DNA of 57,393 nucleotides from Acidimicrobiia bacterium (GCA_016871175.1 VFZL01000025.1:1-57393); one strand, 5' to 3'. Positions 30,503 through 39,403 are shown, numbered from the stretch's first letter. Program-made: numbers and translations. The notes: generated by a model from the letters alone, not told the origin.

Positions 30503-32017
30503 GTGACTGAGGGGGCATTGGCACGGCACCAGTGGGCGCGCGACAAGACGGATCGCGCCCCGGACCAAACCGACCAGCCCCGACGCAACCCTGCTGGCAC
30601 CGGCAACGAGCGGCCACTTGTCCTCATCGCCGATGACGAGGCTCCGGTCCTGCGGGTGTTGGAGCGGATCGCCACCCGAGTCGGCTTCGATGTGGTCACG
30701 TGCTCGGCAGGGCAGGACGCGCTGCGCGCCATGCGCGAGCGAACACCGGACCTGGCGCTCGTCGACCTCCGCATGCCGGACTTGAGCGGCATGGACGTGC
30801 TGCGGCAGTTCCGCGGCGAGGTCTCCGCGTGTCCCGTCGTGATCATCACGGCGTACGGCGCCATCGAGTCTGCCGTCGAAGCGATGAAGCTGGGCGCGCG
30901 GGAGTACCTCACCAAACCGTTCGACTTCGCTCGACTTCGCGCGCTACTCGAGGACGTCCGCGACGAACGCCAGCCGAGCGGCTCGAGACGCCCCGAGGTC
31001 GGGGAGGCGCCAGACCTGTGCGCGCTCCTCGGGGCGACGCCGGTGGTGCAGGAGGTGTCCGCGCTCGTGCGCTCACTGGCATCGTCCGCGCGGGTGGTTC
31101 TGGTCAGCGGCGAGCGCGGGAGCGGGCAAGAGCTCGTCGCACGCACGTTTCATCAGTGCGGTCCCCGGGCGAACAAACCGTTTGTCACGATCAGCTGCTC
31201 GGCCCTCGTGGATTCGCTCTTCGAACGCAAGCTCTTCGGACACGAGAGGGGCGCCTTCCTGGGCGCCGAAGGGTCGGCACCGGGCCTCTTCGAGGTAGCC
31301 CACGGCGGCACCGTCTTCTTCGATGACGTCGGCGACTTGCCGCTCGCCGTCCAGGGCATGCTCGTCCAGACGCTCGAGACCGGAACGATTCAACGTGTGG
31401 GCGCGGAGCGGCCCCGCATGGTCGATGTCACCATCGTCGCGGCGACGCAGCGTGACCTGAGGGCCGACGTGGCCGCTGGACGTTTTCGCGCGGATCTCTA
31501 CTACCGGTTGAGCGTAGTCGGAATCGGGCTACCTCCGCTCCGGGAGCGGCGCGACGATATTCCGTTGCTGGCGATCGGCTGGCTCCGCGAATGCGCATTG
31601 ACGCTCGGCACGCTGCTCGTGGGCTTCACTGATGACGCGATGACCACACTCCGCGAGGCGCCGTGGGACGGCAACTTGCAGGAACTGCGCACGTGTGTCG
31701 AGCGCGCATGCGCTGTCGCAGCGGGTCCACTCGTCACGGCAGACGACGTGGCGGTGGCGTTTCGCGGCGAGCCCCGCGTGACCACGCCTCGTGGGGGCGG
31801 GTTGCACGTGGTCCGTTCCGGCGGCACGCCTGCGCCGCTCCAGGACGTCGAAAAAGAGCACATCTTGACGGTGCTGCGAGATGTCCGCGGCAATCGCATG
31901 GCGGCTGCGAAGGTCCTCGGGATCAGCCGACGGGCCCTGTACCGACGGCTCGCGCGACATCGAATCTCCGGCGGGACCCTTCACGCCGTACCGCCCCGTG
32001 GGGACGATCACCGCTAG
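30503..32017 (+). CDS. NtrC-like response regulator with degenerate sigma-54 activator ATPase
   Basis: The product has 504 residues from GTG. The order is an unstructured N-terminal 36 residues, a receiver domain with intact acidic pocket (LIADDEAPVLRVL), phospho-site (LVDLRMPD), Thr and Lys (LTKPF), then an AAA+ domain and a Fis-type HTH (GNRMAAAKVLGISRRALYRR). Several AAA+ residues are off consensus. Walker A reads GERGSGQELVA where GESGTGKELVA is normal, so the nucleotide-binding lysine is Gln. GAFTGA reads GAFLGA. Walker B ends DD instead of DE. The arginine-finger region (FRADLYYRL) is retained. I infer weak or no ATP hydrolysis and no normal sigma-54 contact. It may act as a DNA-binding regulator without remodelling activity. 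Confidence 0.88.
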   Translation: MTEGALARHQWARDKTDRAPDQTDQPRRNPAGTGNERPLVLIADDEAPVLRVLERIATRVGFDVVTCSAGQDALRAMRERTPDLALVDLRMPDLSGMDVLRQFRGEVSACPVVIITAYGAIESAVEAMKLGAREYLTKPFDFARLRALLEDVRDERQPSGSRRPEVGEAPDLCALLGATPVVQEVSALVRSLASSARVVLVSGERGSGQELVARTFHQCGPRANKPFVTISCSALVDSLFERKLFGHERGAFLGAEGSAPGLFEVAHGGTVFFDDVGDLPLAVQGMLVQTLETGTIQRVGAERPRMVDVTIVAATQRDLRADVAAGRFRADLYYRLSVVGIGLPPLRERRDDIPLLAIGWLRECALTLGTLLVGFTDDAMTTLREAPWDGNLQELRTCVERACAVAAGPLVTADDVAVAFRGEPRVTTPRGGGLHVVRSGGTPAPLQDVEKEHILTVLRDVRGNRMAAAKVLGISRRALYRRLARHRISGGTLHAVPPRGDDHR

Positions 32018-32289
32018 TGCCCTCTACGACTGCCGAACCTATTTCGCATCCGCCCGGCCCCCCCATGCGGAGACGGTGCACGCCGATGCACATGGGATCG
32101 CGGATCCACTCCCGATGATGAGAGATGACGAGTGCGGTTCATATCTCCGTGGCTTGGATTCAAGTTCTGATCGCGATCGCCGATTGGGCACAGTAGGGAT
32201 GCGTCCGCCAAGACAGCGCTCGCGATAGGAGCCCCTCGATGTTGCCGCACACGTCTTTCTTCAGCTTGATACGCGAGTACGCTGCATAA

Positions 32290-32727
32290 ATGCACCGGCA
32301 GGCTCCCGACCGCAAGCTGCGGGTCCTCGTGGTCGACGTTGACACGCTCACCCGACGCTTCGTGGACCGGGTGTTGCGCGAAGCCGGCTTCGAGACTGCG
32401 GTCGCCGAGGGCGAGCCCGAGGCGTTGGCGGTGGCGGAGTCTTTTCAGCCTCTCGATCTGGTCCTGACCGATCTGATGATGCCTGGCATGAATGGCGACG
32501 AGATCGCCCGACGACTTCGGACCATCGAGCCCGGTCTGAAGGTGCTGTACTTCACTGGTTACAGCGACTAACTGTTCCGCGAACGCCAGACCCTGTGGGA
32601 AGACGAGGCGTACCTCGAAAAGCCGGTGAGTGCGACGGGACTTCTTGAGGCCGTGTCGCTGCTGTCCTACGGACGGCTGGCGGCACCGGGGCACCCGTCG
32701 GGCACGGAGGTCGCGCAGGCCGCTTGA
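32290..32727 (+). pseudogene. Receiver-domain protein interrupted by TAA
   Basis: The ATG at 32290 opens a response-regulator receiver (RKLRVLVVDVDTLTRRFVDR, phospho-site VLTDLMMPGMNGDEI, then KVLYFTGYSD). A TAA at 32569-32571 follows. The same frame continues with LFRERQTLWEDEAYLEKPVS, which supplies the conserved Lys-Pro loop and final helix, and ends at TGA 32725-32727. One base change from a sense codon explains the break. The first acidic pocket reads VVDVD rather than the usual DD, a further sign of relaxed constraint. A truncated product would lack the switch lysine. Confidence 0.8.
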
Positions 32728-32772
32728 GCGGCCACCAGCAGGTCGACGAGGCTAATTTCAATAAAGCTGCGG

Positions 32773-32778
32773 TACAAT
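32773..32778 (+). promoter_or_regulatory. -10 element (TACAAT) seven bases before the bacilliredoxin ATG
   Basis: TACAAT ends seven bases before ATG 32786. Transcription would begin at the A of the start codon, implying a leaderless message. No Shine-Dalgarno sequence is present. Confidence 0.5.
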
Positions 32779-32785
32779 ACGCGGC

Positions 32786-33220
32786 ATGTACCCAGAACAT
32801 TTCGTGGCGCCCATGCGCGCCGAGCTGACGCGATTTGGCGTCGAGGAACTGCGTTCCGCCGCACAAGTGGACGCCGCGGTCACCAGCACACGTGGCACGT
32901 TGATGATCGTCGTGAATTCGGTCTGTGGTTGCGCCGCCGGGAAGGCTCGACCCGGCATTGCCATGGCGCTGCAGCACTCCACGCGGCCGGATCGCGTGGC
33001 AACGGTATTCGCCGGCGCCGACATCGAGGCCACCAGTCGCGCCCGCGAGTACTTCACCGGCTACCGCCCCTCGTCGCCTTCAGTCGCGATTCTCCGTGAC
33101 GGTCAACTCGTGTACATGCTCGAGCGCTACAACATCGAGAACCGCACCGCCGAACAGATTGCCATTGAGCTCACGGCCGCCTTCGACAGGCACTGTGCGG
33201 GCGCCGCTGCTACTCATTGA
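32786..33220 (+). CDS. BrxA/BrxB-family bacilliredoxin
   Basis: The product has 144 residues, the family length. The active-site CxC motif is in VVNSVCGCAAGKARPGIAMA near residues 50-60; MYPEHFVAPMRAEL at the start and EYFTGYRPSSPSVAILRDG are conserved. Bacilliredoxins remove bacillithiol from protein thiols after oxidative stress in Firmicutes; in other phyla the low-molecular-weight thiol partner is not always known. It is monocistronic and convergent with moaA. Confidence 0.92.
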   Translation: MYPEHFVAPMRAELTRFGVEELRSAAQVDAAVTSTRGTLMIVVNSVCGCAAGKARPGIAMALQHSTRPDRVATVFAGADIEATSRAREYFTGYRPSSPSVAILRDGQLVYMLERYNIENRTAEQIAIELTAAFDRHCAGAAATH

Positions 33221-33271
33221 AGAAGGCTGATTACGGCGAAGGGGCGCTGCTGGACGGCTGGCTGGCGAGCA

Positions 33272-34291
33272 TCACCCTCCCCGCGTGTGCATCTCGAGAT
33301 GCGGATCCTGGCGTAGCGAGCGGAGTGGCACGAAGGCGCGACGGTCGCCAAGCGCCAGCCTGACTTCAGCCCCTCGGTCCGTGCGCTCGGTCCACGCCTT
33401 CGTCATGATGCGGGCGAGTTCCTCACGCGAGGCCCCTCTGCGCAACGCGCCCCGCAAGTCAAGGCCTTGCGTCGCGTAGAGGCACAAGTACCACATGCCA
33501 TCTGCGGTCAGCCGACTGCGGTCGCAATCCCGGCAGAACGGCTCGGTCGTGGAGGAGATGATGCCGAACACCGTGCCGTCGGGCAGGCGATACCGATCGG
33601 CCGGCGCAGAGCTGGCCGCGATGACAGGCTCCACGCCTCCGTAGTGGGCAGCCAGGCGCTCGATCATCGTGCGACGAGTCAGCACCCGCTCGGGCGCCCA
33701 GCGTGTTGCGCCGCCCACGTCCATGTACTCGATGAAGCGAACCTCGGCGCTCACGGTCCGGCCGTATTCGATGAGATCGACCAATTCATCGTCATTCACA
33801 CCGCGGATCATCACCGTGTCGATCTTCAACCCACCAAACACCCGCGTGGCAGCCGCGATGCCCGCCTGGACGCGCGCCAGCTCGTTGTAGCGGGCGATCG
33901 CCGCAAAACGATCCGATCGCAGCGTGTCCAGACTCACCGTCACGCGTTGAACTCCGGCTGCTTTCAGCGTGTCCGCCTGATCGGCCAGGAGGATGCCGTT
34001 GGTGGTCATGGCGAGATCGGTGACGCCAGGCTTGTCCACGATCATCCGGATGAGTGTGGGTAGATCCCGACGCAGGAGCGGTTCGCCCCCTGTCACTCGG
34101 ATGCGGTCAACCCCCAGGCTTAGAAAGACGTCGACGAGAAGGGAGATCTCCTCGAAGTGGAGCACGTCCTCACGAGGCAGCCAGACGTAGTCCTCCTCCG
34201 GCATGCAGTACTCGCAGCGGAGATTGCAGCGGTCCGTGACCGACAGGCGGAGGTTCTTGAGGGGGCGCCCGAAAGCGTCCAGCAGGGACAT
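33272..34291 (-). CDS. moaA: GTP 3',8-cyclase MoaA (radical SAM)
   Basis: The ATG at 34291 ([20 protein letters not shown]) is the standard start. The 339 residues have the radical-SAM CxxxCxxC motif in [12 protein letters not shown]. The C-terminal second cluster ligands are in [16 protein letters not shown] and LCLYATQG, and the protein ends in Gly-Gly, which is needed for activity in this family. It converts GTP to 3',8-cyclo-7,8-dihydro-GTP, the first molybdenum-cofactor step. No other moa/moe genes are here. Confidence 0.95.
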   Translation of the reverse strand: MSLLDAFGRPLKNLRLSVTDRCNLRCEYCMPEEDYVWLPREDVLHFEEISLLVDVFLSLGVDRIRVTGGEPLLRRDLPTLIRMIVDKPGVTDLAMTTNGILLADQADTLKAAGVQRVTVSLDTLRSDRFAAIARYNELARVQAGIAAATRVFGGLKIDTVMIRGVNDDELVDLIEYGRTVSAEVRFIEYMDVGGATRWAPERVLTRRTMIERLAAHYGGVEPVIAASSAPADRYRLPDGTVFGIISSTTEPFCRDCDRSRLTADGMWYLCLYATQGLDLRGALRRGASREELARIMTKAWTERTDRGAEVRLALGDRRAFVPLRSLRQDPHLEMHTRGG

Positions 34292-34297
34292 GGGTGC

Positions 34298-34303
34298 ATT
34301 ATG
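34298..34303 (-). promoter_or_regulatory. -10 element (CATAAT) six bases before the moaA ATG
   Basis: CATAAT on the - strand is six bases from ATG 34291, placing the predicted transcription start at the start codon. No Shine-Dalgarno sequence is seen. Confidence 0.45.
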
Positions 34304-34536
34304 ACAGGCTCTGCCGCGATCCAAACACGCTCAGGAATCAATCGGCCGCATGCCCGTGGGGCACGGTCGACCCCCGTCATCGATGGCGAGTGATGCCCCT
34401 CCCACGCTGACTGGAGTCGGGCTGGCTGATGACTACTTCACTTACACTCCTGGCTCTTGGCAAGAACCTCCAGGCGGTTATACAGTCGCCTTGGCCTGAC
34501 TCCCCCAGTAGTCGAGCCGTTCACGGAGGTTGAATC

Positions 34537-35316
34537 ATGCGATCGCAGATTCTCGGGATCGCGCTTGCGGCGGTGATAGCCCCGCACGTGGGCTACGCAC
34601 AGGTCTACCTGCTTCCCGAAAGCAGTCCACCGCTGGTGACCGCCGCCCGCGCGCCTTGGCAGCTCAGAGGCGACGCCATCTTCTACAAAGGCGATTTCTA
34701 CTACCCGACTGGCCCGACGGAATTCTTCGATGGTCGGATCATGATCCGCAGCGGCACGCACGACGGCGTCCCACTGTACGAGAACACGACCCTGGTGCCC
34801 AACGACATCGTCTACGTGCCCGTGGCCGGTGGGCTGATGCGGCCGTACGAACGACGGCGTGAAGGGTGGTTCGCTGGGACCACGGGATCGCGGATGCCGT
34901 CGTTCGTCGTGGAACCCAGGCCGACCGATCTCGGCCAAATCGAGCGGACGTGGACCGAACGCGAACGCGCGATCGCTCGCATGGCTGTCGGCCGCGCGGG
35001 GTGGGAATGGCCGGAGCCAGTCGCCCCACGCGAGGTGCCTCCCCTGGCTACCACGCCTGGTCGCCGCGTCACGGCTCCGCCAAGTGGCGTCATCCGGTCG
35101 GTTCCTCGGCGCGACACGACTAACGTTGGCGCATACTTCAGCTTCGAGGGCGCGCGATACGTCGCGTCGGGACGTGCGGTACGGCGGGACGTCGATCGGT
35201 TCACTCGCATCGGCGGCATCCACGACTTGGCCGTCTTCCGCGAGATCAAGGGCGACCCGAATACGATCTACATCGAGTCGGTCCCAGGGGGTCTGCTGAC
35301 GCCCTACAGCCGCTAG
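34537..35316 (+). CDS. Secreted protein with two related 60-residue repeats, function unknown
   Basis: The ATG is preceded by GGAGG at a normal distance. A signal peptide covers residues 1-21 (ALAAVIAPHVGYAQ). Two related segments follow. One is near residues 47-108, ending DIVYVPVAGGLMRPYER. The other is near residues 198-259, ending NTIYIESVPGGLLTPYSR. Both contain a GxYY/GARY strand and an IYxxxVPGGLxxPY motif. A proline/arginine-rich linker separates them. I know no function. The repeats suggest a small beta domain that may bind ligand or wall polymer in the periplasm. Confidence 0.75.
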   Translation: MRSQILGIALAAVIAPHVGYAQVYLLPESSPPLVTAARAPWQLRGDAIFYKGDFYYPTGPTEFFDGRIMIRSGTHDGVPLYENTTLVPNDIVYVPVAGGLMRPYERRREGWFAGTTGSRMPSFVVEPRPTDLGQIERTWTERERAIARMAVGRAGWEWPEPVAPREVPPLATTPGRRVTAPPSGVIRSVPRRDTTNVGAYFSFEGARYVASGRAVRRDVDRFTRIGGIHDLAVFREIKGDPNTIYIESVPGGLLTPYSR

Positions 35317-35334
35317 CCGAGCCCGGTTGCTCTG

Positions 35335-36546
35335 ATGCAAGGCTCACCGTTGACCCGAGCCGTCTGGCTACTGGGCTGGGTGAGCCTCGCCACCGATGCC
35401 TCGAGCGAAGCTATCTATCCACTCCTCCCGTTCTTCTTGACCTCCATGCTCGGCGCGGGCGCCATGTCGCTCGGCGTGGTCGAGGGCGTGGCCGAGGCGG
35501 TCAACAGCCTCCTGAAAATCGTCGCCGGGCGCTGGTCGGATCGGGCGGTCAGACGTCGCCCACTCGTGCTCATCGGGTATCTGATCTCGTCCGCGGTGCG
35601 ACCGCTGATGAGTGTGGCTCAATCGGCGTCGCACGTTTTCGCGGTCCGCTTCATCGATCGCGTGGGCAAGGGCATTCGAAGCGCACCGAGAGACGCGCTG
35701 CTCGCCGCGCTCGCCACGTCGGCCACGCGCGGTCGTGTCTTCGGCTTCCACCGCGGCATGGACCACGCCGGCGCCATTCTCGGCCCAATCTTGGCCTCGC
35801 TCTTCCTGTTCTGGCAGCCGGGCCAGTATCGCACGTTGTTTGCGCTGGCGGTCGTTCCAGGCGCGATCGCGGTGATGTTGATCTTCCTGGTTCGTGAGCC
35901 CCCGGTGGTGCCTAACCGTCCTGCGATCACGGCGTCGACGGGGACCGGCGTCGTCGCTTCGACGATGCCGGGTGACCTTCGCACGTTTTTCCTCGTCCTG
36001 GCGCTTTTCACGGTCGGCAACTCCACCGACGCCTTTCTGCTCCTCACGCTCACCGACGCCGCCGGGAGTGTCGACATGGTCCCTCTCATGTGGGCCGGGT
36101 TGCACGTCGTCAAGGCCAGCATATCGTTCGTGGCACCCCGATGGTCGGATCGCGTCGGCCGTCGTCGCGTCATCGGCCTCGGATGGGTGGTGTTCGCGCT
36201 GGTCTACATTGGCTTCGCGGTGAGCAGCGCCCTATGGGCGCTGCTCGCCTGGTTCATGATGTACGGGGTGTACTTCGGTTGCGCGGAGGGCACGGAGAAA
36301 GCCCTCGTCGCAGATCTGACCCCTCTGTCCACCCGTGGGTGGGCTTTCGGCATCTACACGGCCGTCCAGGGCATCGGCATGTTGATCGCCAGCCTACTGT
36401 TCGGGCTCCTTTGGACGCTCTACGGCCGGCAGGTCGCCTTCGCCGCAGGCGCGACCCTCGCGCTCCTCGCCACCGGCGCGCTATTCGCACTCGTGTCGGA
36501 ACCCGAACGCGCCTCCGACACGAGCCTCGACCCTGCGAACACGTGA
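35335..36546 (+). CDS. Major facilitator superfamily transporter
   Basis: The product has 403 residues with about 12 TM helices. The cytosolic loop between TM2 and TM3 has GRWSDRAVRRRPLVLIGYLI, the MFS motif A. A second motif-A-like loop is in RWSDRVGRRRVIGLG between TM8 and TM9, the usual pseudo-twofold repeat. RFIDRVGKGIRSAPRDALLA resembles drug- and sugar-efflux subfamilies. The substrate is unknown. It lies 18 bases after the secreted repeat protein on the same strand. Confidence 0.88.
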   Translation: MQGSPLTRAVWLLGWVSLATDASSEAIYPLLPFFLTSMLGAGAMSLGVVEGVAEAVNSLLKIVAGRWSDRAVRRRPLVLIGYLISSAVRPLMSVAQSASHVFAVRFIDRVGKGIRSAPRDALLAALATSATRGRVFGFHRGMDHAGAILGPILASLFLFWQPGQYRTLFALAVVPGAIAVMLIFLVREPPVVPNRPAITASTGTGVVASTMPGDLRTFFLVLALFTVGNSTDAFLLLTLTDAAGSVDMVPLMWAGLHVVKASISFVAPRWSDRVGRRRVIGLGWVVFALVYIGFAVSSALWALLAWFMMYGVYFGCAEGTEKALVADLTPLSTRGWAFGIYTAVQGIGMLIASLLFGLLWTLYGRQVAFAAGATLALLATGALFALVSEPERASDTSLDPANT

Positions 36547-36594
36547 ACCGCTCAACCCGCGACCTCGTACCAAGAGCGGCACGTGAACCGTGCC

Positions 36595-36600
36595 TATAAT
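36595..36600 (+). promoter_or_regulatory. -10 element (TATAAT) next to the surE start
   Basis: Perfect TATAAT ends nine bases before ATG 36610, with a GGAG in between. Either the message has a leader of only a few bases or the GGAG is used from a longer transcript. No clear -35 box is seen. Confidence 0.45.
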
Positions 36601-36609
36601 TGGAGTTTC

Positions 36610-37365
36610 ATGCTGATCCTTGTGACAAACGACGATGGATATCGATCGGACGGTCTCACGACGCTGGCCGACGCCGCGCGGTCGCTTGGCGAGGTGATCA
36701 TTGTCGCGCCTGTGGACGAGGCGAGCGCCATCGGCCACGCCTTGACACTCAAGCGGCCGCTTCGCCTCGAGTTCATTCACGAGGGCCTGTACGCCGTCGA
36801 TGGCACACCGACCGATTGCGTGAACATCGCGGTCACGCAGGTGTTCAAGCGGCTGCCGGACCTCGTTCTGTCGGGCATCAACAAGGGCTATAACCTCGGA
36901 GACGACGTGACGTACTCAGGCACGGTCGCGGGCGCGCTGGAAGGGGCGCTGCTCGGGATCCCAAGCCTGGCGGTGTCGCTCCGCATGACGCGCGGGGCGT
37001 ACGATTTCGGCTACGCCGCGCAGGCGGCGGTGAACGTCGCCGGCGCGATGGTGCGCCACCCGCTGCCGCGGCGGACCTTCCTGAACCTCAACGTTCCAAA
37101 GGGCCAACCCAAGGGGTTCCGGGTGACCGTACAGGCGTCCCGGAATCACATTACGTCAGTGGCCGAGCGTCACGATCCTAAGGGGCGGCCATACTTCTGG
37201 ATCGAAGAAGGGCAGGACAGTTGGCATCCGCACGACCGGTCCGACTATGAGGCGGTTCGAGCCGGATTTGTCTCGGTCACCCCTCTGCAGCCGGACCTAA
37301 CGGCACACGACGCGTTGGCGGCCGTCGAGGCGCTTCCGCTTTGGGACGAAGCTGGGGTAAGATGA
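36610..37365 (+). CDS. surE: 5'/3'-nucleotidase SurE
   Basis: The start at 36610 gives MLILVTNDDGYRSDGLTTLA, the canonical N-terminus with the metal-binding NDDG. The 251 residues also have VDEASAIGHALTL, AVDGTPTDCVNIA and VLSGINKGYNLGDDVTYSGT, all SurE active-site segments. The enzyme removes phosphate from nucleoside monophosphates and is linked to stress survival. It runs into the tRNA-Pro(CGG) gene 55 bases later. Confidence 0.95.
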   Translation: MLILVTNDDGYRSDGLTTLADAARSLGEVIIVAPVDEASAIGHALTLKRPLRLEFIHEGLYAVDGTPTDCVNIAVTQVFKRLPDLVLSGINKGYNLGDDVTYSGTVAGALEGALLGIPSLAVSLRMTRGAYDFGYAAQAAVNVAGAMVRHPLPRRTFLNLNVPKGQPKGFRVTVQASRNHITSVAERHDPKGRPYFWIEEGQDSWHPHDRSDYEAVRAGFVSVTPLQPDLTAHDALAAVEALPLWDEAGVR

Positions 37366-37420
37366 TCGCGCGTCGTGCGGCATCCTGAGCCGCACGGGAA
37401 CACTCCCTCCTTACGCCTGT

Positions 37421-37497
37421 CGGGGCGTGGCTCAGCCTGGTAGAGCACTCGGTTCGGGACCGAGGGGTCGGTGGTTCGAATCCACTCGCCCCGACCA
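37421..37497 (+). tRNA. tRNA-Pro (anticodon CGG)
   Basis: The 77-base cloverleaf has acceptor arms CGGGGCG/CGCCCCG and anticodon stem CTCGG/CCGAG around loop TTCGGGA, giving anticodon CGG. The T loop is TTCGAAT, and CCA is encoded. It reads CCG proline codons, abundant in a high-GC genome. Confidence 0.96.
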
Positions 37498-37825
37498 CTT
37501 TCGCCGGTACGGCTTTGAACCTTTTTTGCGACCGGAATACCTGAGGGACGCTGATTGATCGACCCTCGGCTTCAGGCGAGGGTCGATCAAAGAATCTGAA
37601 CCGCCCAGAGTATGGCGATCGCATGCGACGGCGTGCCGTGATCGAACGGTCACCGCCGTCACACACAGTTCGATTGCAGCAGCGCTGGTGATCAATCGGC
37701 TGAAGCCGGCGATGAGAGGGGGAGAGACGTGACTTTCGCGGAGATGATTTCGCCGCGAGTTGATGCGGAACGGGACGGCCGGCCCTGCCGCCCTGCAGGC
37801 GGTCAAGGACCGGCCCCTCGCGCTA
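37498..37825. other. 328-base intergenic region after tRNA-Pro
   Basis: No convincing gene on either strand. It contains a T6 run at 37522-37527 and a perfect 14-bp inverted repeat at 37555-37590, listed separately. Neither makes a standard intrinsic terminator, because the T run precedes the hairpin. Confidence 0.6.
37555..37590. repeat. Perfect 14-bp inverted repeat with 8-base loop
   Basis: TTGATCGACCCTCG at 37555-37568 is the exact reverse complement of 37577-37590. The loop is GCTTCAGG. No T run follows on either strand, so it is not a classic terminator. The 58-base spacing from the tRNA 3' end is a position where processing signals, an operator or a mobile-element remnant could lie. 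Confidence 0.85.
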
Positions 37826-38299
37826 CTACTTGGTGGCGGGCGGCGGGGCGACGTCGCCCTTTGTCGACCGCTTCTTGAAGCGCCAGCCTTGCGGGGTCTT
37901 CACGAGCTCGTCGGAGTAGGTGGCCGAGGTGACGATCGACGCCGGCTTGGTGGCAAAGTCAACCAGTACGAGGTACACCTGACCGGCGGCACCTGCGGGC
38001 GTCGGCGTGATCATGAGGTTCGTGTTCCAGTGCTTCACGTGGGACCCGAGGCCCTTGTGGAAGCCGTCGGCGAACTTCACGATGGCCTCTTGGCCGACGT
38101 TGTTGTTGAAGACACCGTCGGGCGTGAAGGTCGCCGCATACCCTTGCGAGTCGCCCGAGTCGAGCGTCCAGTTGTACTTGGCGTACAGTTGCTGAATCTC
38201 AACCAGATCCTGCGCGGTTAACTGGCCGCCCTGCGCGAATGCGTTCGTGGCACCGAGCGCCAGCACGACGGCGGCGATTGCCATGGCTTTCCGAATCAT
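37826..38299 (-). CDS. Exported SnoaL/NTF2-like protein
   Basis: The ATG at 38299 has GGAGG at a good distance and gives a signal peptide MIRKAMAIAAVVLALGATNA. The mature part, with DLVEIQQLYAKYNWTLDSGD followed by AATFTPDGVFNN, matches the SnoaL-like/DUF4440-type cone fold often found in small ligand-binding or cyclase-like proteins. There are 157 residues in all. No specific reaction can be assigned. Monocistronic. Confidence 0.8.
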   Translation of the reverse strand: MIRKAMAIAAVVLALGATNAFAQGGQLTAQDLVEIQQLYAKYNWTLDSGDSQGYAATFTPDGVFNNNVGQEAIVKFADGFHKGLGSHVKHWNTNLMITPTPAGAAGQVYLVLVDFATKPASIVTSATYSDELVKTPQGWRFKKRSTKGDVAPPPATK

Positions 38300-38449
38300 C
38301 CTGACCTCCAAAGGGGCTCATCCCTTCACCCCGCGTGACGCGTGATCGTATCAGGACCAGCCCGATTCGCGCCAAAGAAGTGTGCGCAGGCTCATGCCGC
38401 CGTTCGCGACCCACACCGGTGGCGCTCCTTTCCGTGATAGTACAGGGCC

Positions 38450-39142
38450 ATGCCTGACTTGGGCTCGGCGGTGGTCTACTACATCGTGTTCCTCCTGTCG
38501 ACGACGCTCCACGAGGCCGGACATGCATGGGCTGCGCTGTTGGGGGGGGACCTGACCGCGTATCACGGCGGTCAGGTGTCGCTCGACCCACGCCCTCACA
38601 TTCGGCGGGAACCGTTCGGGATGGTCGTGCTCCCCATCCTGAGCGTGCTGGTATCTGGCTGGCCTATGGGGTTTGCCAGCGCGCCATTCGACCGGATCTG
38701 GGCCCTGCACCACCCGAAGCGCGCTGGTTGGATGGCACTGGCCGGCCCGGCCGCCAACCTATCGCTCGTGCTCGTCGCCGGCGGCGGCCTGCACGTCGGC
38801 ATGTTGGTCGGCGGCTTCGACACCCCTGGCTCTGCGGGATTCGATCATCTCGTCGCCGCGCAAGACGGTTGGGGCGGCCCGGCGTTCTTTTTGTCGGTCC
38901 TGTTCTCGATGAACTTGCTGCAGGCCTTCTTCAACCTGCTTCCGCTCCCACCGCTCGACGGAAGCGCGGCGATTCCCGTCCTCTTGAGCGACGGCCCGGC
39001 GCAGCGCTACCAGCGCTTCCTGCTCCAGAACGGCCAGACCTTTGCCATCGTCGGGATGCTCATCGCCTGGCGCGTGTTCGACGTCATCTTCGGGCCGATC
39101 TTCCTGACGGCCATCCGGCTGTTGCACTGGGGACGCTTCTAG
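38450..39142 (+). CDS. Short site-2-type membrane metalloprotease (M50)
   Basis: The product has 230 residues, compact, with five or so TM helices. The zinc motif HEAGHAWAALLGG lies near residue 21 and the second motif LLPLPPLDGSAAIPVL near residue 165. This minimal M50B-like layout resembles FtsH-independent S2P relatives of unknown substrate. Its stop overlaps the convergent YHS gene's stop in the sequence CTAG, so transcripts from the two strands must overlap at their 3' ends. Confidence 0.87.
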   Translation: MPDLGSAVVYYIVFLLSTTLHEAGHAWAALLGGDLTAYHGGQVSLDPRPHIRREPFGMVVLPILSVLVSGWPMGFASAPFDRIWALHHPKRAGWMALAGPAANLSLVLVAGGGLHVGMLVGGFDTPGSAGFDHLVAAQDGWGGPAFFLSVLFSMNLLQAFFNLLPLPPLDGSAAIPVLLSDGPAQRYQRFLLQNGQTFAIVGMLIAWRVFDVIFGPIFLTAIRLLHWGRF

Positions 39143-39294
39143 GGCTTTTCCTGCTTGACGTACGCCTGCGGGTTCGCATCGAACTTCCGCTTGCAGCCAG
39201 GCGCGCAGAAGTAGTACGTCGTGCCGTTGTATTCGCTCGTGCCGGCGTTCTTCTTCTCATCCACTTGCATCTTGCATACGGGATCGATCGCCAT
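39139..39294 (-). CDS. 51-residue YHS-domain protein
   Basis: Start ATG 39294, stop 39139. The protein opens MAIDPVCKMQVDEKKNAG and has TTYYFCAPGCKRKFDANPQ, the full YHS pattern with conserved cysteines (Cys-7, Cys-30, Cys-34) thought to bind Cu+ or similar metals. A free YHS protein beside a P-type ATPase that itself begins with a YHS domain suggests a metallochaperone feeding the pump. It lies 109 bases downstream of the ATPase on the same strand. Confidence 0.88.
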   Translation of the reverse strand: MAIDPVCKMQVDEKKNAGTSEYNGTTYYFCAPGCKRKFDANPQAYVKQEKP

Positions 39295-39403
39295 GAGAGG
39301 CTCCGCCTCTCACCATCCTCTCACGTGTTCAGCGAGGTGAGGCCGGGGAATCGCGGCCGGGCCCAATCTGCACGTCCTCGAGCGCAGGTGCCCGCTAGCC
39401 CCG

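Noticed and set aside
37421-37590. tRNA-Pro plus inverted repeat as an integration (att) site
   Set aside because: No integrase, no direct repeat of the tRNA 3' end, and flanking genes are ordinary chromosomal ones.
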